A DNA stretch of 64,000 nt from Ignavibacteria bacterium. GTDB taxonomy: Bacteria; Bacteroidota; Ignavibacteria; Tepidaquicellales; Tepidaquicellaceae. Location of the stretch: contig JAIBBK010000004.1 of the NCBI GenBank assembly GCA_019694675.1, positions 62,001 to 126,000 on the forward strand. The letters are read 5' to 3'. Positions within the stretch are counted from its first letter, which is position 1. Every line of letters starts with the position of its first letter. The notes beneath the pieces were generated by a model, which saw only the letters and a list, made by a program, of their open reading frames with translations, had not been told where the DNA came from and made no database searches. This document shows positions 17,001 to 25,107 of this stretch, piece by piece. The translations under genes were made by a program, and so were the position numbers.

Positions 17001-19169
17001 TCACGGTCTTATCACAGAAACGAAATTTGCCGCATTGTTATCTGCAATCACAAAGTCTGTTCCGTCAACGAAGTCATCACCGGTGAGATCCGTCACAACA
17101 TATCCGCTCACAAAGTTAGCCGCATCGTTGTCTATCATGCTTATGTCGGTCGCGTCTATTGTTCCATCCTGATTAACATCGCCGCTGTAGAATGCGAAGA
17201 CGTTGTACGGAGACGCATCCACCTGTATTTGATTATTGCCGTAAGCGTAGATCGCATCAACTGAAAATGCAATGGATGCATTATCACTGACAAATGTAAC
17301 CGGATCGGCGCTCCATGTCTCGAGGGCATTTCGGTGCTTCACTTCGATGTAGTACGGAACATTGTTCTGAGCGTTGTAAAATGTGAATTCCTGTCCTGTT
17401 CCCGGGCCGTACAGTTGCTTTCTAGATGAATCAATTCTCTGATAAGGAGATATAGAATTTCGGAGATAGACTGTCACGGTATCGTATGTCATTGAATTGG
17501 AAACCGCATCATACATTCCCTGAATTGCACCGTACATTAGCAAAGTCAGATTTGAACCTGTAAAGCCGGAGCTCGACCATAATGCAGGTTGGGGAGCTGC
17601 ATCATCTGACCAGACCGCCACTGAAAAATTGTTGCTTCCGCTGAAAGAAATCGCGGGGTAGGGCAGGCAATTCTGATCAGTCTCTGTCGTGCTGAACGGA
17701 TTCAGAACATTCCCCCACGCATAGTTTGCGGATCTGCAAAAAGAGAGGTATGTCTCATCCGCATAGGTGGAATTGAAAGCCACTGAAAAATTCCCCGGGT
17801 CATTTCTCTTCCCGAGTATGCCGTTTCCTTTCGAGTCATATATTGTATAATCAATGAATCCGTTTGACCAGCCGCCGCTTCCGTTGGTTGACCTGTAATA
17901 CTCAATGTCGTGGTCAATTTCCGAATATTCATTTTCACAAACTACCATCACATCTTTATAAGCTCCGTTAGAAGCAATGCTCACATTCTTTCTTGCGTTG
18001 GCATTCGTATTGATTTCTCCCCTGTAGTAGCAATTGGTCAGGACCTCAAATATGGATGCGGTTCCGACTGCGATGCTTGAGTTTGTTTCCAGTCCGGATT
18101 CAACGACCATTACTGAATCCTCTCCGTTATTGTAGAAGTATGCAATGTCTGCATCAAAGTCATTGATGCTTCCGTCAGTTATCATGCCCATGAAGTTTCC
18201 GGGATTGTATGACACGGAAGGAAACCGTTCATACGGATCCAGGCAGACCGCAACTTTCTCGCCTTGTTTTGAAAATTCAGGATATTCGAAGTAGATGCTG
18301 TCGCACTGAGCAACGAAATAGAGCCATGCATTATTTGTGTATCTTGAATTATCGGAGACCATCTTTACGTTGTAGGTGTTGAATTCGAGATAGATGAACG
18401 GTGGATCCACGGTGTACATCCCCGGCCATGAGATCTCGCCAAGATCGATCTGATTAGTATTCAGATTGATCGTTACAAGTCCGTTCAAAGGACCGACTCC
18501 CTGCGCGGTTAAAGTATAACTCGGATATGTTATGTAAAGAATTCTGCTGTTGGTTCCTTCGATCAATTCTGAATCGATAGTGAATTTAAAGAACTGAACA
18601 TAACCTGACTGGTCATAGACATACGCATCAAAAACCGAATATACGTTCCATGTGGAGCCGTTGTCATCGGAATAGAATACACCAATGTAATGATAGTACT
18701 GTCCGGATCTCAGGATAGCGCATGTCCAGATTCTGCCGGCATAAGCCCCTCTCTGCTCGGTGCATGTTGTAACACATTCGAATCTGGAGTAGAGATATTG
18801 TGTTTGATAGATCTTGCTTGTATCGAAATTATCCAACTGCAAATTCAGATTGCTGAGATCTTTGGCAGGTCTATCTTTCCTGACAACCGAAACAGTCTTG
18901 GTTCCCAGTTTATGATCAATTTCATTCAGCAGATTATTGCTTTCAGTTCTGCTGTCCGATCTCTTGGCAGACCTCATTTTGTTCTGAAACGCAATGACTT
19001 CATCTGACTGTATCACAGCATTCTTGTTCTTTCTAAGATCATTGTTCTCATTCCTTACCTGAGCAGGAATTTCCCCTTCAATTACCTTCTTATCCTGCGC
19101 ATGAACATTGAGGAAAGAGAGAATTGCTAATGCAATTGTAAGAACTGATCGGATCAGATTTGTTTTCAT
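17001..19169 (-). CDS. Secreted Asp-box type propeller with dockerin-like C-terminus
   Basis: 722 residues, first gene of the minus-strand array. Signal peptide MKTNLIRSVLTIALAILSFL followed by NVHAQ. Residues ~30-100 are charged and helical (ENNDLRKNKNAVIQSDEVIA). A canonical Asp-box, YSDDNGSTWNVY, lies near residue 170. Further turns and repeats (YRSTNGSGGWSNGFIDYTIY) fit a sialidase-like propeller, but the arginine triad and Asp/Glu/Tyr set of true sialidases was not found, so no enzyme is claimed. The C-terminal ~175 residues are the shared beta-sandwich and dockerin-like module (ends VSVIRP). The 65-bp element lies 66 nt upstream; beyond it the SPYFNK-family gene at 19542 runs the other way. 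Confidence 0.88.
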   Translation of the reverse strand: MKTNLIRSVLTIALAILSFLNVHAQDKKVIEGEIPAQVRNENNDLRKNKNAVIQSDEVIAFQNKMRSAKRSDSRTESNNLLNEIDHKLGTKTVSVVRKDRPAKDLSNLNLQLDNFDTSKIYQTQYLYSRFECVTTCTEQRGAYAGRIWTCAILRSGQYYHYIGVFYSDDNGSTWNVYSVFDAYVYDQSGYVQFFKFTIDSELIEGTNSRILYITYPSYTLTAQGVGPLNGLVTINLNTNQIDLGEISWPGMYTVDPPFIYLEFNTYNVKMVSDNSRYTNNAWLYFVAQCDSIYFEYPEFSKQGEKVAVCLDPYERFPSVSYNPGNFMGMITDGSINDFDADIAYFYNNGEDSVMVVESGLETNSSIAVGTASIFEVLTNCYYRGEINTNANARKNVSIASNGAYKDVMVVCENEYSEIDHDIEYYRSTNGSGGWSNGFIDYTIYDSKGNGILGKRNDPGNFSVAFNSTYADETYLSFCRSANYAWGNVLNPFSTTETDQNCLPYPAISFSGSNNFSVAVWSDDAAPQPALWSSSGFTGSNLTLLMYGAIQGMYDAVSNSMTYDTVTVYLRNSISPYQRIDSSRKQLYGPGTGQEFTFYNAQNNVPYYIEVKHRNALETWSADPVTFVSDNASIAFSVDAIYAYGNNQIQVDASPYNVFAFYSGDVNQDGTIDATDISMIDNDAANFVSGYVVTDLTGDDFVDGTDFVIADNNAANFVSVIRP

Positions 19170-19234
19170 GGAGTTGATTTAGTTGATTGTTGAAAGTTCT
19201 TAGATAGACAAAATCGAATGCCCAAGAATTTGAA

Positions 19235-19298
19235 AAACAGCCCTGCATACCGGCGATGCTATTAAGTGAATATGTTCGCGGACAATTCACGGGCTGAT
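19235..19298 (-). repeat. 65-bp leader element, copy 5
   Basis: Lies 66 nt before the ATG at 19169. The right end is GGGCTGATTT rather than GGGCTGTTT. No minus-strand gene ends upstream of it, so the element belongs to gene leaders and not to gene ends. Confidence 0.85.
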
Positions 19299-19541
19299 TT
19301 CATCACTTCAATTCTAAAGAACCGGTACAAAATTAGTTCAGCCCGGTTGCCTGCACAAAGAAACTTTTTCGGGAGTTTCACGGCTAAGTTCTTACATATT
19401 TCGCGCAAATGTTCTATTTTGAACAGGAATCACAGTATTTCAGAAAATTCTTTCTTAGCTGTTGTCAGTTCAGAGGTCATTTGCGGTCAGATCCTCAGAT
19501 CGTTGACCGCAGATTGTAAGGTTCCAAACACTCAAAAATCT
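19299..19541. other. Divergent intergenic region
   Basis: The frame of the plus-strand gene is open here, but the sequence has no homology to its paralogues and the conserved start is at 19542. Nothing else is recognised. Confidence 0.5.
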
Positions 19542-21023
19542 ATGCTCAAAAGCTCACTGCTCGAGATCCTCCGCACATTTTCAAAACAGGAACTGGCAAA
19601 GTTTGAGGACTTTATCAGGTCGCCCTATTTTAATAAAAAGGAGAATGTACTTAGATTATTTCTTGAGATAAAAAGATATGCTCCGGTATTTGAATCTGAA
19701 GATCTTGCCAAAGAAACAATGTGGGGCAAACTATTTCCGGATGCTGATTACAATTACGGCATCATGAAAAATCTTATTCATGATCTCGGAAAACTTTGCG
19801 AATCTTTTCTTTCGGAAGAAGTCTATAAAACAAATGAAACGCAGAGAAGTCTTGACTTTTTGAATTCGATCAGTTGCCGAACTGTGTCGAATATTTTCAT
19901 TAACAAAATTGAATCAGCGGAAAAGACATTCTTGAAAAATTTCAAGACAGTTAAATATGATTTCCTGATTGATTATTATGACGGCATGAGGGACTTATAT
20001 CATTTGAAAACCGGATTTCTTCAGGCTAACGCTCAATTTAAAAAAAAGGACGAACTTATAAAATCTCCGGAAAATCTTATAATTGGTTGTCTGATAAAAT
20101 GTTTTGAAACATTTCACAATGTCATACTCAACAGTCTGAATTATAACTCGCCTGTAAAGAGCAACATTACATATTTGTTTTTGAAGGAATTAGAAGACCA
20201 TTCGATATTAAAAAACATTCTCGACTACACGAAAGAACATTCTCCTGACAATTATCCCGTCTTAAAGTGCTACTACAGTATGTACAAAGCATTGTCAGTA
20301 AACGATAGTTTAGAATATTTTTATGATTTTAAAAATAATCTATCTCAAAACAGTGGTTTATTTTCCGATACTGAATTAAGGGAATTATACAACGGTCTTC
20401 TGACCAGCTTTGGGAACAGGAAGATTACAACAAACAATTTTCATCAAGAATACTTTGGTATTATTCAGATCGGGTTCAAAAACAAAATCATACAGAAACC
20501 TGACGGGACTATTGATCCGGGCAGCTTCACATCAATAGTAAATGTGTCAGTTGCGAATGATATAAGATTCACGGAGGAATTCATTAATAATTATAAAGAC
20601 AAACTTCCTCCGGAATTCAGAGAGAGCATCTATCATTATTCAATGGCAGTTTTAGATTTCAGAAAAGGGAACTTTGAGAAATCCCTTGAATCTATATCAC
20701 AAGTTCAGAGCAAAGATTTGTTTATGAAATTTGACATTAAACATCTTCAGTTGAATATCTATTATGAATTAAATGACCGGATAGCGTTTGATTATTCTTA
20801 TGACGCTATGAAGCACTTTATCAAAAGCATTAAGCTGACAAATGAATCCAGAATAGTGACAAGAGTGAATTATTGTGAATATATTAAAGAGCTTTTCATT
20901 CTCAGAGAAAAACCTGATGCTTTCAGGCTTGCCGTTCTGAAAAAAGAAATCACTGACAATAAAACATTGAACAAAGGATGGCTTCTGAAAAAGGTAACTG
21001 AACTTGAGAGAGTTAACTGCTGA
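19542..21023 (+). CDS. SPYFNK-family helical protein, copy A
   Basis: 493 residues from the ATG at 19542. The frame is open 92 codons further upstream, but all four intact paralogues begin at the equivalent of MLKSSLLEILRTFSKQELAK. No signal peptide or membrane segment is seen, so it is probably cytoplasmic. The N-terminal ~110 residues carry the family motif (KFEDFIRSPYFNKKENVLRL, then FPDADYNYGIMKNLIHDL). The rest is mostly helical with TPR-like stretches (YHYSMAVLDFRKGNFEKSLE, IYYELNDRIAF) and ends with a conserved WLLKKVTELE. Related proteins of unknown function are known to me only from Bacteroidota. Four other intact copies lie at 22051, 25108, 40446 and 49897. The sequence looks more AT-rich than that of its paralogues. 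Confidence 0.85.
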   Translation: MLKSSLLEILRTFSKQELAKFEDFIRSPYFNKKENVLRLFLEIKRYAPVFESEDLAKETMWGKLFPDADYNYGIMKNLIHDLGKLCESFLSEEVYKTNETQRSLDFLNSISCRTVSNIFINKIESAEKTFLKNFKTVKYDFLIDYYDGMRDLYHLKTGFLQANAQFKKKDELIKSPENLIIGCLIKCFETFHNVILNSLNYNSPVKSNITYLFLKELEDHSILKNILDYTKEHSPDNYPVLKCYYSMYKALSVNDSLEYFYDFKNNLSQNSGLFSDTELRELYNGLLTSFGNRKITTNNFHQEYFGIIQIGFKNKIIQKPDGTIDPGSFTSIVNVSVANDIRFTEEFINNYKDKLPPEFRESIYHYSMAVLDFRKGNFEKSLESISQVQSKDLFMKFDIKHLQLNIYYELNDRIAFDYSYDAMKHFIKSIKLTNESRIVTRVNYCEYIKELFILREKPDAFRLAVLKKEITDNKTLNKGWLLKKVTELERVNC

Positions 21024-21063
21024 CCATATAGAATGCACAAAATATAATCTGTAATTATATATC

Positions 21064-21186
21064 ATGCTCAAAAGCTCACTGCTCGTGATCCTCCGCACAT
21101 TTTAAAAACAGAAACTGATAAAGTGTGAGGACTTTGTCAGGTCGCATTACTTTAGTAAGAACGAAAATGTCCTGGAGTTCTTTTGA
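21064..21186 (+). pseudogene. Broken SPYFNK-family copy
   Basis: Starts MLKSSLLVILRTF, nearly identical in DNA to the start of copy A, then an in-frame TAA replaces a serine codon. Past the stop it continues KQKLIKCEDFVRSHYFSKNE and NVLEFF, then TGA. Only the first ~40 codons remain. It lies between copy A and the mazEF-like pair. Confidence 0.88.
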
Positions 21187-21340
21187 TATCGCCGCACCTG
21201 GTGCATTCATCACCTATGCTTATATTCGTTTTGTAATGATGCACTTCCTCTGGGTTTGAACATTATGTAATCCAGCCGAAATGGTCATAATGAATAAATT
21301 TAAACTCACTCAGACACACCAAGCCTTATCACTTGCAACA

Positions 21341-21355
21341 TATACTTTTAGTATA
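21341..21355. promoter_or_regulatory. Likely operator of the mazEF-type pair
   Basis: The perfect inverted repeat TATAC-TTTTA-GTATA lies 21 nt before the antitoxin start, in an AT-rich promoter-like region (TTGCAACATATACTTTTAGT). Ribbon-helix-helix antitoxins usually repress their own promoter at such sites; here this is inference. Confidence 0.5.
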
Positions 21356-21376
21356 TACTTTAAAAAAATATTCAAC

Positions 21377-21616
21377 ATGAAAAATCTTTCATTAAAAATT
21401 GACGAGAATACTTTTCAGGATACTGAAAAGATAATTGCAAAGATAAACAAGAGCAGAAACAGATACATAAATGAAGCGGTTGAATTCTATAATTTGCTTC
21501 ATAAAAGAAAAATACTTTCGAAGCAGTTTGAAAGGGAGTCATTGCTTGTAAGAGATGAATCAATGAAAGTTCTTAAAGAATTTGAATCGCTCCCGGATGA
21601 AAATAAGTCAGTATGA
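21377..21616 (+). CDS. Ribbon-helix-helix antitoxin (MazE-like role)
   Basis: 79 residues from the ATG at 21377. Earlier in-frame ATGs would add 32 residues without homology and would run over the operator-like repeat. The N-terminus LSLKIDENTFQDTEKIIAKI followed by NKSRNRYINEAVEFY fits a CopG/Arc-type strand-helix-helix DNA-binding fold. The acidic C-terminal tail (LKEFESLPDENKSV) would bind and block the toxin. It overlaps the toxin gene by 20 nt, the usual coupled arrangement. Expected role: neutralise the toxin and, with it, repress the operon. Confidence 0.85.
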   Translation: MKNLSLKIDENTFQDTEKIIAKINKSRNRYINEAVEFYNLLHKRKILSKQFERESLLVRDESMKVLKEFESLPDENKSV

Positions 21617-21938
21617 AATATGGATAGCTGATCTTGAGCCAAGATTTGGAACAGAAACAGGAAAAGTTCGTCCCGTGGTTGTAATACAAACTGATTTGCT
21701 CAATAATCTTCACCCTTCAACCATTGTCTGCCCGCTTACAACGAATGTTAATCCCGAATCTGAAATTCTCAGAGTCCATCTAAGAAAGGGAACCTCGAAT
21801 CTAAAGGAGGATTGTGACATACTAGTTGACCAGATAAGAGCTATTGACAATAAACGATTCTCAAAAAGATTGGGAAAACTTCCTGAACCAGTAATAGCGG
21901 AAATTAAGAATAATATAACTGCTGTCCTGGACCTTTAG
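21597..21938 (+). CDS. mazF: MazF/PemK-type endoribonuclease toxin
   Basis: 113 residues from the ATG at 21597 (MKISQYEIWIADLEPRFGTE). A second ATG five codons upstream is possible but does not match the family start. The family features are clear: GKVRPVVVIQTDLLN, then STIVCPLTTNV, RVHLRKGTSNLKEDCDILVD and QIRAIDNKR. Arg25 and Thr48 fall where MazF proteins have their conserved active-site Arg and Thr. MazF proteins cut single-stranded mRNA at short specific sequences; the specificity here is unknown. The gene is complete, so the pair is probably functional. It sits between a broken and an intact SPYFNK gene. Confidence 0.93.
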   Translation: MKISQYEIWIADLEPRFGTETGKVRPVVVIQTDLLNNLHPSTIVCPLTTNVNPESEILRVHLRKGTSNLKEDCDILVDQIRAIDNKRFSKRLGKLPEPVIAEIKNNITAVLDL

Positions 21939-22050
21939 CTGAAAATTGAAATAGTATAGATAAAGATCTGCAATACTTTTAAGTAGCATTGTTAAAAGAA
22001 TGTTCTTTCTTGAGAATTTACAATCTGAAAATATCCGTCAATAACAAGGA

Positions 22051-23520
22051 ATGCTAAGAAGCTCACTGCTCGAGATCCTGCGTACATTTTCAAAGAAGGA
22101 TCTGACAAAGTTTGAGGACTTTGTTGCGTCGCCATATTTTAACAAGAAGGACAATGTGAGAAAGCTGTTTTTTGAGTTGAAGAAGTTTGCACCCGCATTT
22201 GAAGATGAACATCTCGAAAAGGAAAAGCTCTGGTTGAAAGTGTTCCCGGGCAAAGAGTACAATTACGGAATAATGAAGAACCTTATTCATGATCTCACGG
22301 GATTAAGCGAGCAGTTCATTTTGCTGGAGCAGTACTCAGCAGATACTTTCAGATGTGAATACGATCTTATTGAAGCCGCTAACAGCAGGAACATTCAGAA
22401 GTTTACTTCGGGCAAGATAGATCAGTTTGAAAAGCGGGTGAAAAGTGAGCCTGCCCCTGATAAGTACACCATCATTGATGATCTGCTTTATGTTACGTCG
22501 AATTTCTACTCAGCTAAATCAAGCTTCATTAAGGAATATGATCTGAAACGTGAGAGAGCTGATTCTCTCCGGCTCGCTTCGGAGCATCTGTTCTGTTATT
22601 TCCTTGTCAATTCATTCAAGCTGATCCATAATACAATTGCCCATGAAGTTCAGGGAAACCGGCCGATCGGCAACACGGTCCTTGAACAGTTCTTTCAGAA
22701 GCTTGAAGAACACTCGATCCTTGAAGGCCTGCTGTTGAATGAGAAACACGATCACGACAGGGTCATGAAAATTGTAGTTTGCTTCTATCTTATGTACAAG
22801 TCTCTGAGATCGAACGGTGATAAAGCCGCTTATGATAAGTTCAAATCTTATCTCCGCGAGAACATTGATCTGTTTTCAGCATTTGAACTTCAGAACCTGA
22901 ACACCTGCAGAATCACCTGCGCCATAAACCTTAAGGTTCCGCGGGACGAAGCAAATGAATCACTGGAATGGCATAAGCTCTTAACGGAGAAAAACCTGTT
23001 CCTTCAGAGAAACGGATTGATAACGACTGCTGTAATGATAAATGTTATCAACAACTCAGTTGATCTGAATGACATTGTGTTTGCCGAAGAGTTTCTGAAC
23101 AGATATGCAGGCAAGCTCCCGGCGGAATCCCGCGACAATACATACAACTACTGCATGGCTGTCATTCATTTCAGCAGGAAAGAGTTCGGAAAGTCTCTCG
23201 AATGTCTTGCAAGGATCAGCGATGAAAAACTCATTCGCAAGTATTTCGTGAAAAGACTTTATCTGAAGATCTATTATGAACTTAATGACTACGAGTCCTT
23301 TGTCTATGCATTTGATTCATTTGCGCATTTCAGAAAGAGGAATAAACTTGCAAATGAAGCAAGGGCATTGTCATTTAACAACTTCGGCAAAAACATAAGG
23401 ATACTTTTCAAGCTCCGTAATTCTTACAATGAGTTCGAAGCAGATAAGCTGAGGAAGGATACTGGCAAGCAGATCTGGTTCGTCGAAAAACTAGATGAAC
23501 TGGAGAAGGCTTTCAACTGA
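22051..23520 (+). CDS. SPYFNK-family helical protein, copy B
   Basis: 489 residues, start MLRSSLLEILRTFSKKDLTK with a weak AAGGA site upstream. It is the closest relative of copy A in the first 100 residues (KFEDFVASPYFNKKDNVRKL, FPGKEYNYGIMKNLIHDL). Mid-protein motifs shared across the family are YLMYKSLRSNGDKAAYDKFK and NYCMAVIHFSRKEFGKSLEC, the latter TPR-like. The C-terminus IWFVEKLDELEKAFN matches the conserved W-x-x-x-K-h-x-E-L ending. No export signal. Function unknown; intracellular scaffold or TPR-like interaction roles are only guesses. Confidence 0.87.
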   Translation: MLRSSLLEILRTFSKKDLTKFEDFVASPYFNKKDNVRKLFFELKKFAPAFEDEHLEKEKLWLKVFPGKEYNYGIMKNLIHDLTGLSEQFILLEQYSADTFRCEYDLIEAANSRNIQKFTSGKIDQFEKRVKSEPAPDKYTIIDDLLYVTSNFYSAKSSFIKEYDLKRERADSLRLASEHLFCYFLVNSFKLIHNTIAHEVQGNRPIGNTVLEQFFQKLEEHSILEGLLLNEKHDHDRVMKIVVCFYLMYKSLRSNGDKAAYDKFKSYLRENIDLFSAFELQNLNTCRITCAINLKVPRDEANESLEWHKLLTEKNLFLQRNGLITTAVMINVINNSVDLNDIVFAEEFLNRYAGKLPAESRDNTYNYCMAVIHFSRKEFGKSLECLARISDEKLIRKYFVKRLYLKIYYELNDYESFVYAFDSFAHFRKRNKLANEARALSFNNFGKNIRILFKLRNSYNEFEADKLRKDTGKQIWFVEKLDELEKAFN

Positions 23521-23801
23521 CAATTACAAACTAAGACTGCCAGGCATCACAATTCAAGAGTTCCATTCGAATTCGTCAGAATAAAGAGACAACAGACGTT
23601 AACCCGATTTATCAGCTCACAATCCACTAATATGACTGCTCTATCACACTGATTCGGTATTGGTGAGCACCTTGCTTTCCGGGATCAAGCCAACTGACAG
23701 GTGCGGACCGGTTGAGGATCCCCGGCAATCTGATTATCGTGATCAAGACATACTCAAAGTGATGAATGAGAATTCAATTATTATCTGACCGTGACGGATG
23801 A
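23521..23801. other. Intergenic region without recognised feature
   Basis: About 280 bp with no credible gene. Together with the promoter-like block that follows, it separates copy B from the lipoprotein gene. Confidence 0.4.
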
Positions 23802-23819
23802 TTTGACAATATTATGACA
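23802..23819 (+). promoter_or_regulatory. Conserved block upstream of lipoprotein copy 1
   Basis: TTTGACAATATTATGACA lies ~50 nt before the start at 23869. The same block (TTTGACAATATTGTGACA) precedes the paralogue at 33624 at a similar distance, so it is probably a promoter or operator that was duplicated with the gene. Confidence 0.5.
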
Positions 23820-23868
23820 ATTTAATTTTCCGAAGGAAGTAGTTTTCATTAAAGCGGAGGTTGAAGTA

Positions 23869-24324
23869 ATGAAGATCAGTTCCGGAACTGCAGCCAGGTT
23901 GGCTTTTGTGATCTATCTTGCAACTTACCTTACCGGGTGCAGAACAATCGAAACCTACAGGCCTTATGATCCTGGTCTCGATTCCGATGCCGTAGCCAAT
24001 GCCGAATCAGTGACGCTGAAGGACGGAAAAGTCATATACCTTGATGAATACAGCGATGTGAAGATTATAGAGGACGCAAAGTCCGGTAAAGCCCTCAGCT
24101 TCGAACACTATGATACTGCATGGGATAATTCTCACAAGAATTTTACCTTGAAAATAGCGGCTGATACTGTTTCATTTGACAAGATAAGCAAGATCAGGAT
24201 CAATGAGGCCAACACGGGTGGAACAGTAGCAATAGTTATTGGCGGAGCACTTGTGGTTTCAATAATCCTATTCGCAATTGTCATGAGTCAGACGAACTTT
24301 GGCGGTAACTTGGGAGGGTTTTGA
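23869..24324 (+). CDS. Small lipoprotein with C-terminal membrane segment, copy 1
   Basis: 151 residues. The N-terminus ends in a lipobox (YLATYLTGC-RTIE), so the mature protein should be lipidated at Cys24. Residues ~45-115 form a small beta-rich domain (ESVTLKDGKVIYLDEYSDVK, then ADTVSFDKISKIRINEAN). A hydrophobic segment near the end (GGTVAIVIGGALVVSIILFA) is a likely transmembrane helix. The combination of lipid anchor and TM helix is unusual. A close paralogue (start MKSRYRTAAEYIF) lies at 33624. A ribosome site (GCGGAGG) is well placed. Function unknown. Confidence 0.87.
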   Translation: MKISSGTAARLAFVIYLATYLTGCRTIETYRPYDPGLDSDAVANAESVTLKDGKVIYLDEYSDVKIIEDAKSGKALSFEHYDTAWDNSHKNFTLKIAADTVSFDKISKIRINEANTGGTVAIVIGGALVVSIILFAIVMSQTNFGGNLGGF

Positions 24325-24446
24325 AATTGATTTGCCTTCAGATCATTGATTGACCGGGCTTGATCCGGATTCGATCTGTGAACGAAGTTGTGATTGCCTG
24401 AGACCCTGCCCGGACAGCCAGATACGACTTACACAACAACGGATAC

Positions 24447-24523
24447 TGCACCGGCATAAAACAAAAAGACAACCTCAGCGGTTGTCTTTTAGCATTTCAT
24501 TGTAACGACTCTTTCGCTGTTTT
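24447..24523. repeat. Terminator block, copy 1 (near-identical to 28981-29052)
   Basis: Contains the hairpin GACAACC-TCAGC-GGTTGTC with an A run before and a T run after. The flanking ~55 bp (AGCATTTCATTGTAACGACT and onward) are identical to the block behind the sulfatase gene at 29053, though the neighbouring genes are unrelated. Confidence 0.85.
24468..24486. terminator. Bidirectional rho-independent terminator
   Basis: Perfect 7-bp stem GACAACC/GGTTGTC, 5-nt loop, AAAAA before and TTTT after. It lies between the convergent lipoprotein (+) and metallopeptidase (-) genes. Confidence 0.85.
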
Positions 24524-25088
24524 TGGTGGTGTCGGGACTTCCCTGCCTGCAGCAGGCAGGCAGGAAATTCCTGACGCCACAATTAATGCGAAGTACCTGC
24601 TTCGTAAAATAAGTTGCAATTCCTTCCGTTATGATCTGCCGGCCTGTATGTATTCTCTCCGATTCATTGCTGAACAGGAATCCGGGTGACAGAGAATAAT
24701 GTATGCCGTGAATGATCTCATGAGTCAAAAACACTCTTGCCTGAAGCGCCGTCTGATAAGTCTCAACAGGGATCCATACGATCATCCGGTCTTCATGTTT
24801 GAATGCATGGCCGTTGGAAGTGCTTTGACCTGTGAAGAGAATCAAAGTGATGTTGTCTGCAGAAAGTCCATAGTGTTCAATTGACTTAAGCACGGACTGA
24901 AGATTGCTGATTACGAGCTTGCGGCAGAGTTCAAGATCTGTGCGTGATATGATATTGTCTGAAAAGGTCTTCCTGTTTGCCCAGTATCTGAAATAGTGGG
25001 AGAACAGATCAGGGTGTATTCCCTCATATTGCTTCAATCCCTCCTGCATGGCAGAATGAGTTTCAACCGTAAGATCAAAGGTTTTCAT
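24489..25088 (-). CDS. Zinc metallopeptidase-like protein, C-terminus disrupted
   Basis: 199 residues, no signal peptide. Residues ~120-165 hold the gluzincin-type zinc site: HEIIH (HExxH) in FLTHEIIHGIHYSLSPG, and a downstream TEGIATYFT whose Glu is the likely third ligand, as in DUF2268-like predicted proteases. After KQVLRIN the frame runs into a palindromic element (CGVRNFLPACCRQGSPDTT) and then into sequence that is 3'-untranslated behind the sulfatase gene (NSERVVTMKC, stop inside the terminator T run). Relatives normally continue well past the EGIA motif, so the protein is probably truncated and may be a pseudogene, though the zinc site is complete. Confidence 0.7.
   Translation of the reverse strand: MKTFDLTVETHSAMQEGLKQYEGIHPDLFSHYFRYWANRKTFSDNIISRTDLELCRKLVISNLQSVLKSIEHYGLSADNITLILFTGQSTSNGHAFKHEDRMIVWIPVETYQTALQARVFLTHEIIHGIHYSLSPGFLFSNESERIHTGRQIITEGIATYFTKQVLRINCGVRNFLPACCRQGSPDTTKNSERVVTMKC
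24525..24580. repeat. GTGGTGTCGGGAC palindromic element, copy 1 (inside a gene)
   Basis: Left arm GGTGTCGGGAC and inner CCTGCCTGC-AGCAGGCAGG pair as in the perfect copy at 28916; the right arm is degraded (TCCTGACGCCAC). It is read in frame into the C-terminus of the metallopeptidase gene. Confidence 0.85.
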
Positions 25089-25107
25089 TTTTTGCCGTAT
25101 CGGTTGT

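Noticed and set aside
17001..19169. True sialidase
   Set aside because: One good Asp-box is present, but the catalytic arginine triad and nucleophile set could not be located.
6537..19298. 65-bp elements as integron attC sites
   Set aside because: Size and inverted ends fit loosely, but the RYYYAAC/GTTRRRY core sites are absent and no integrase is seen.
19266..19541. N-terminal extension of SPYFNK copy A
   Set aside because: The frame is open but starts inside the 65-bp element and has no match in the four paralogues.
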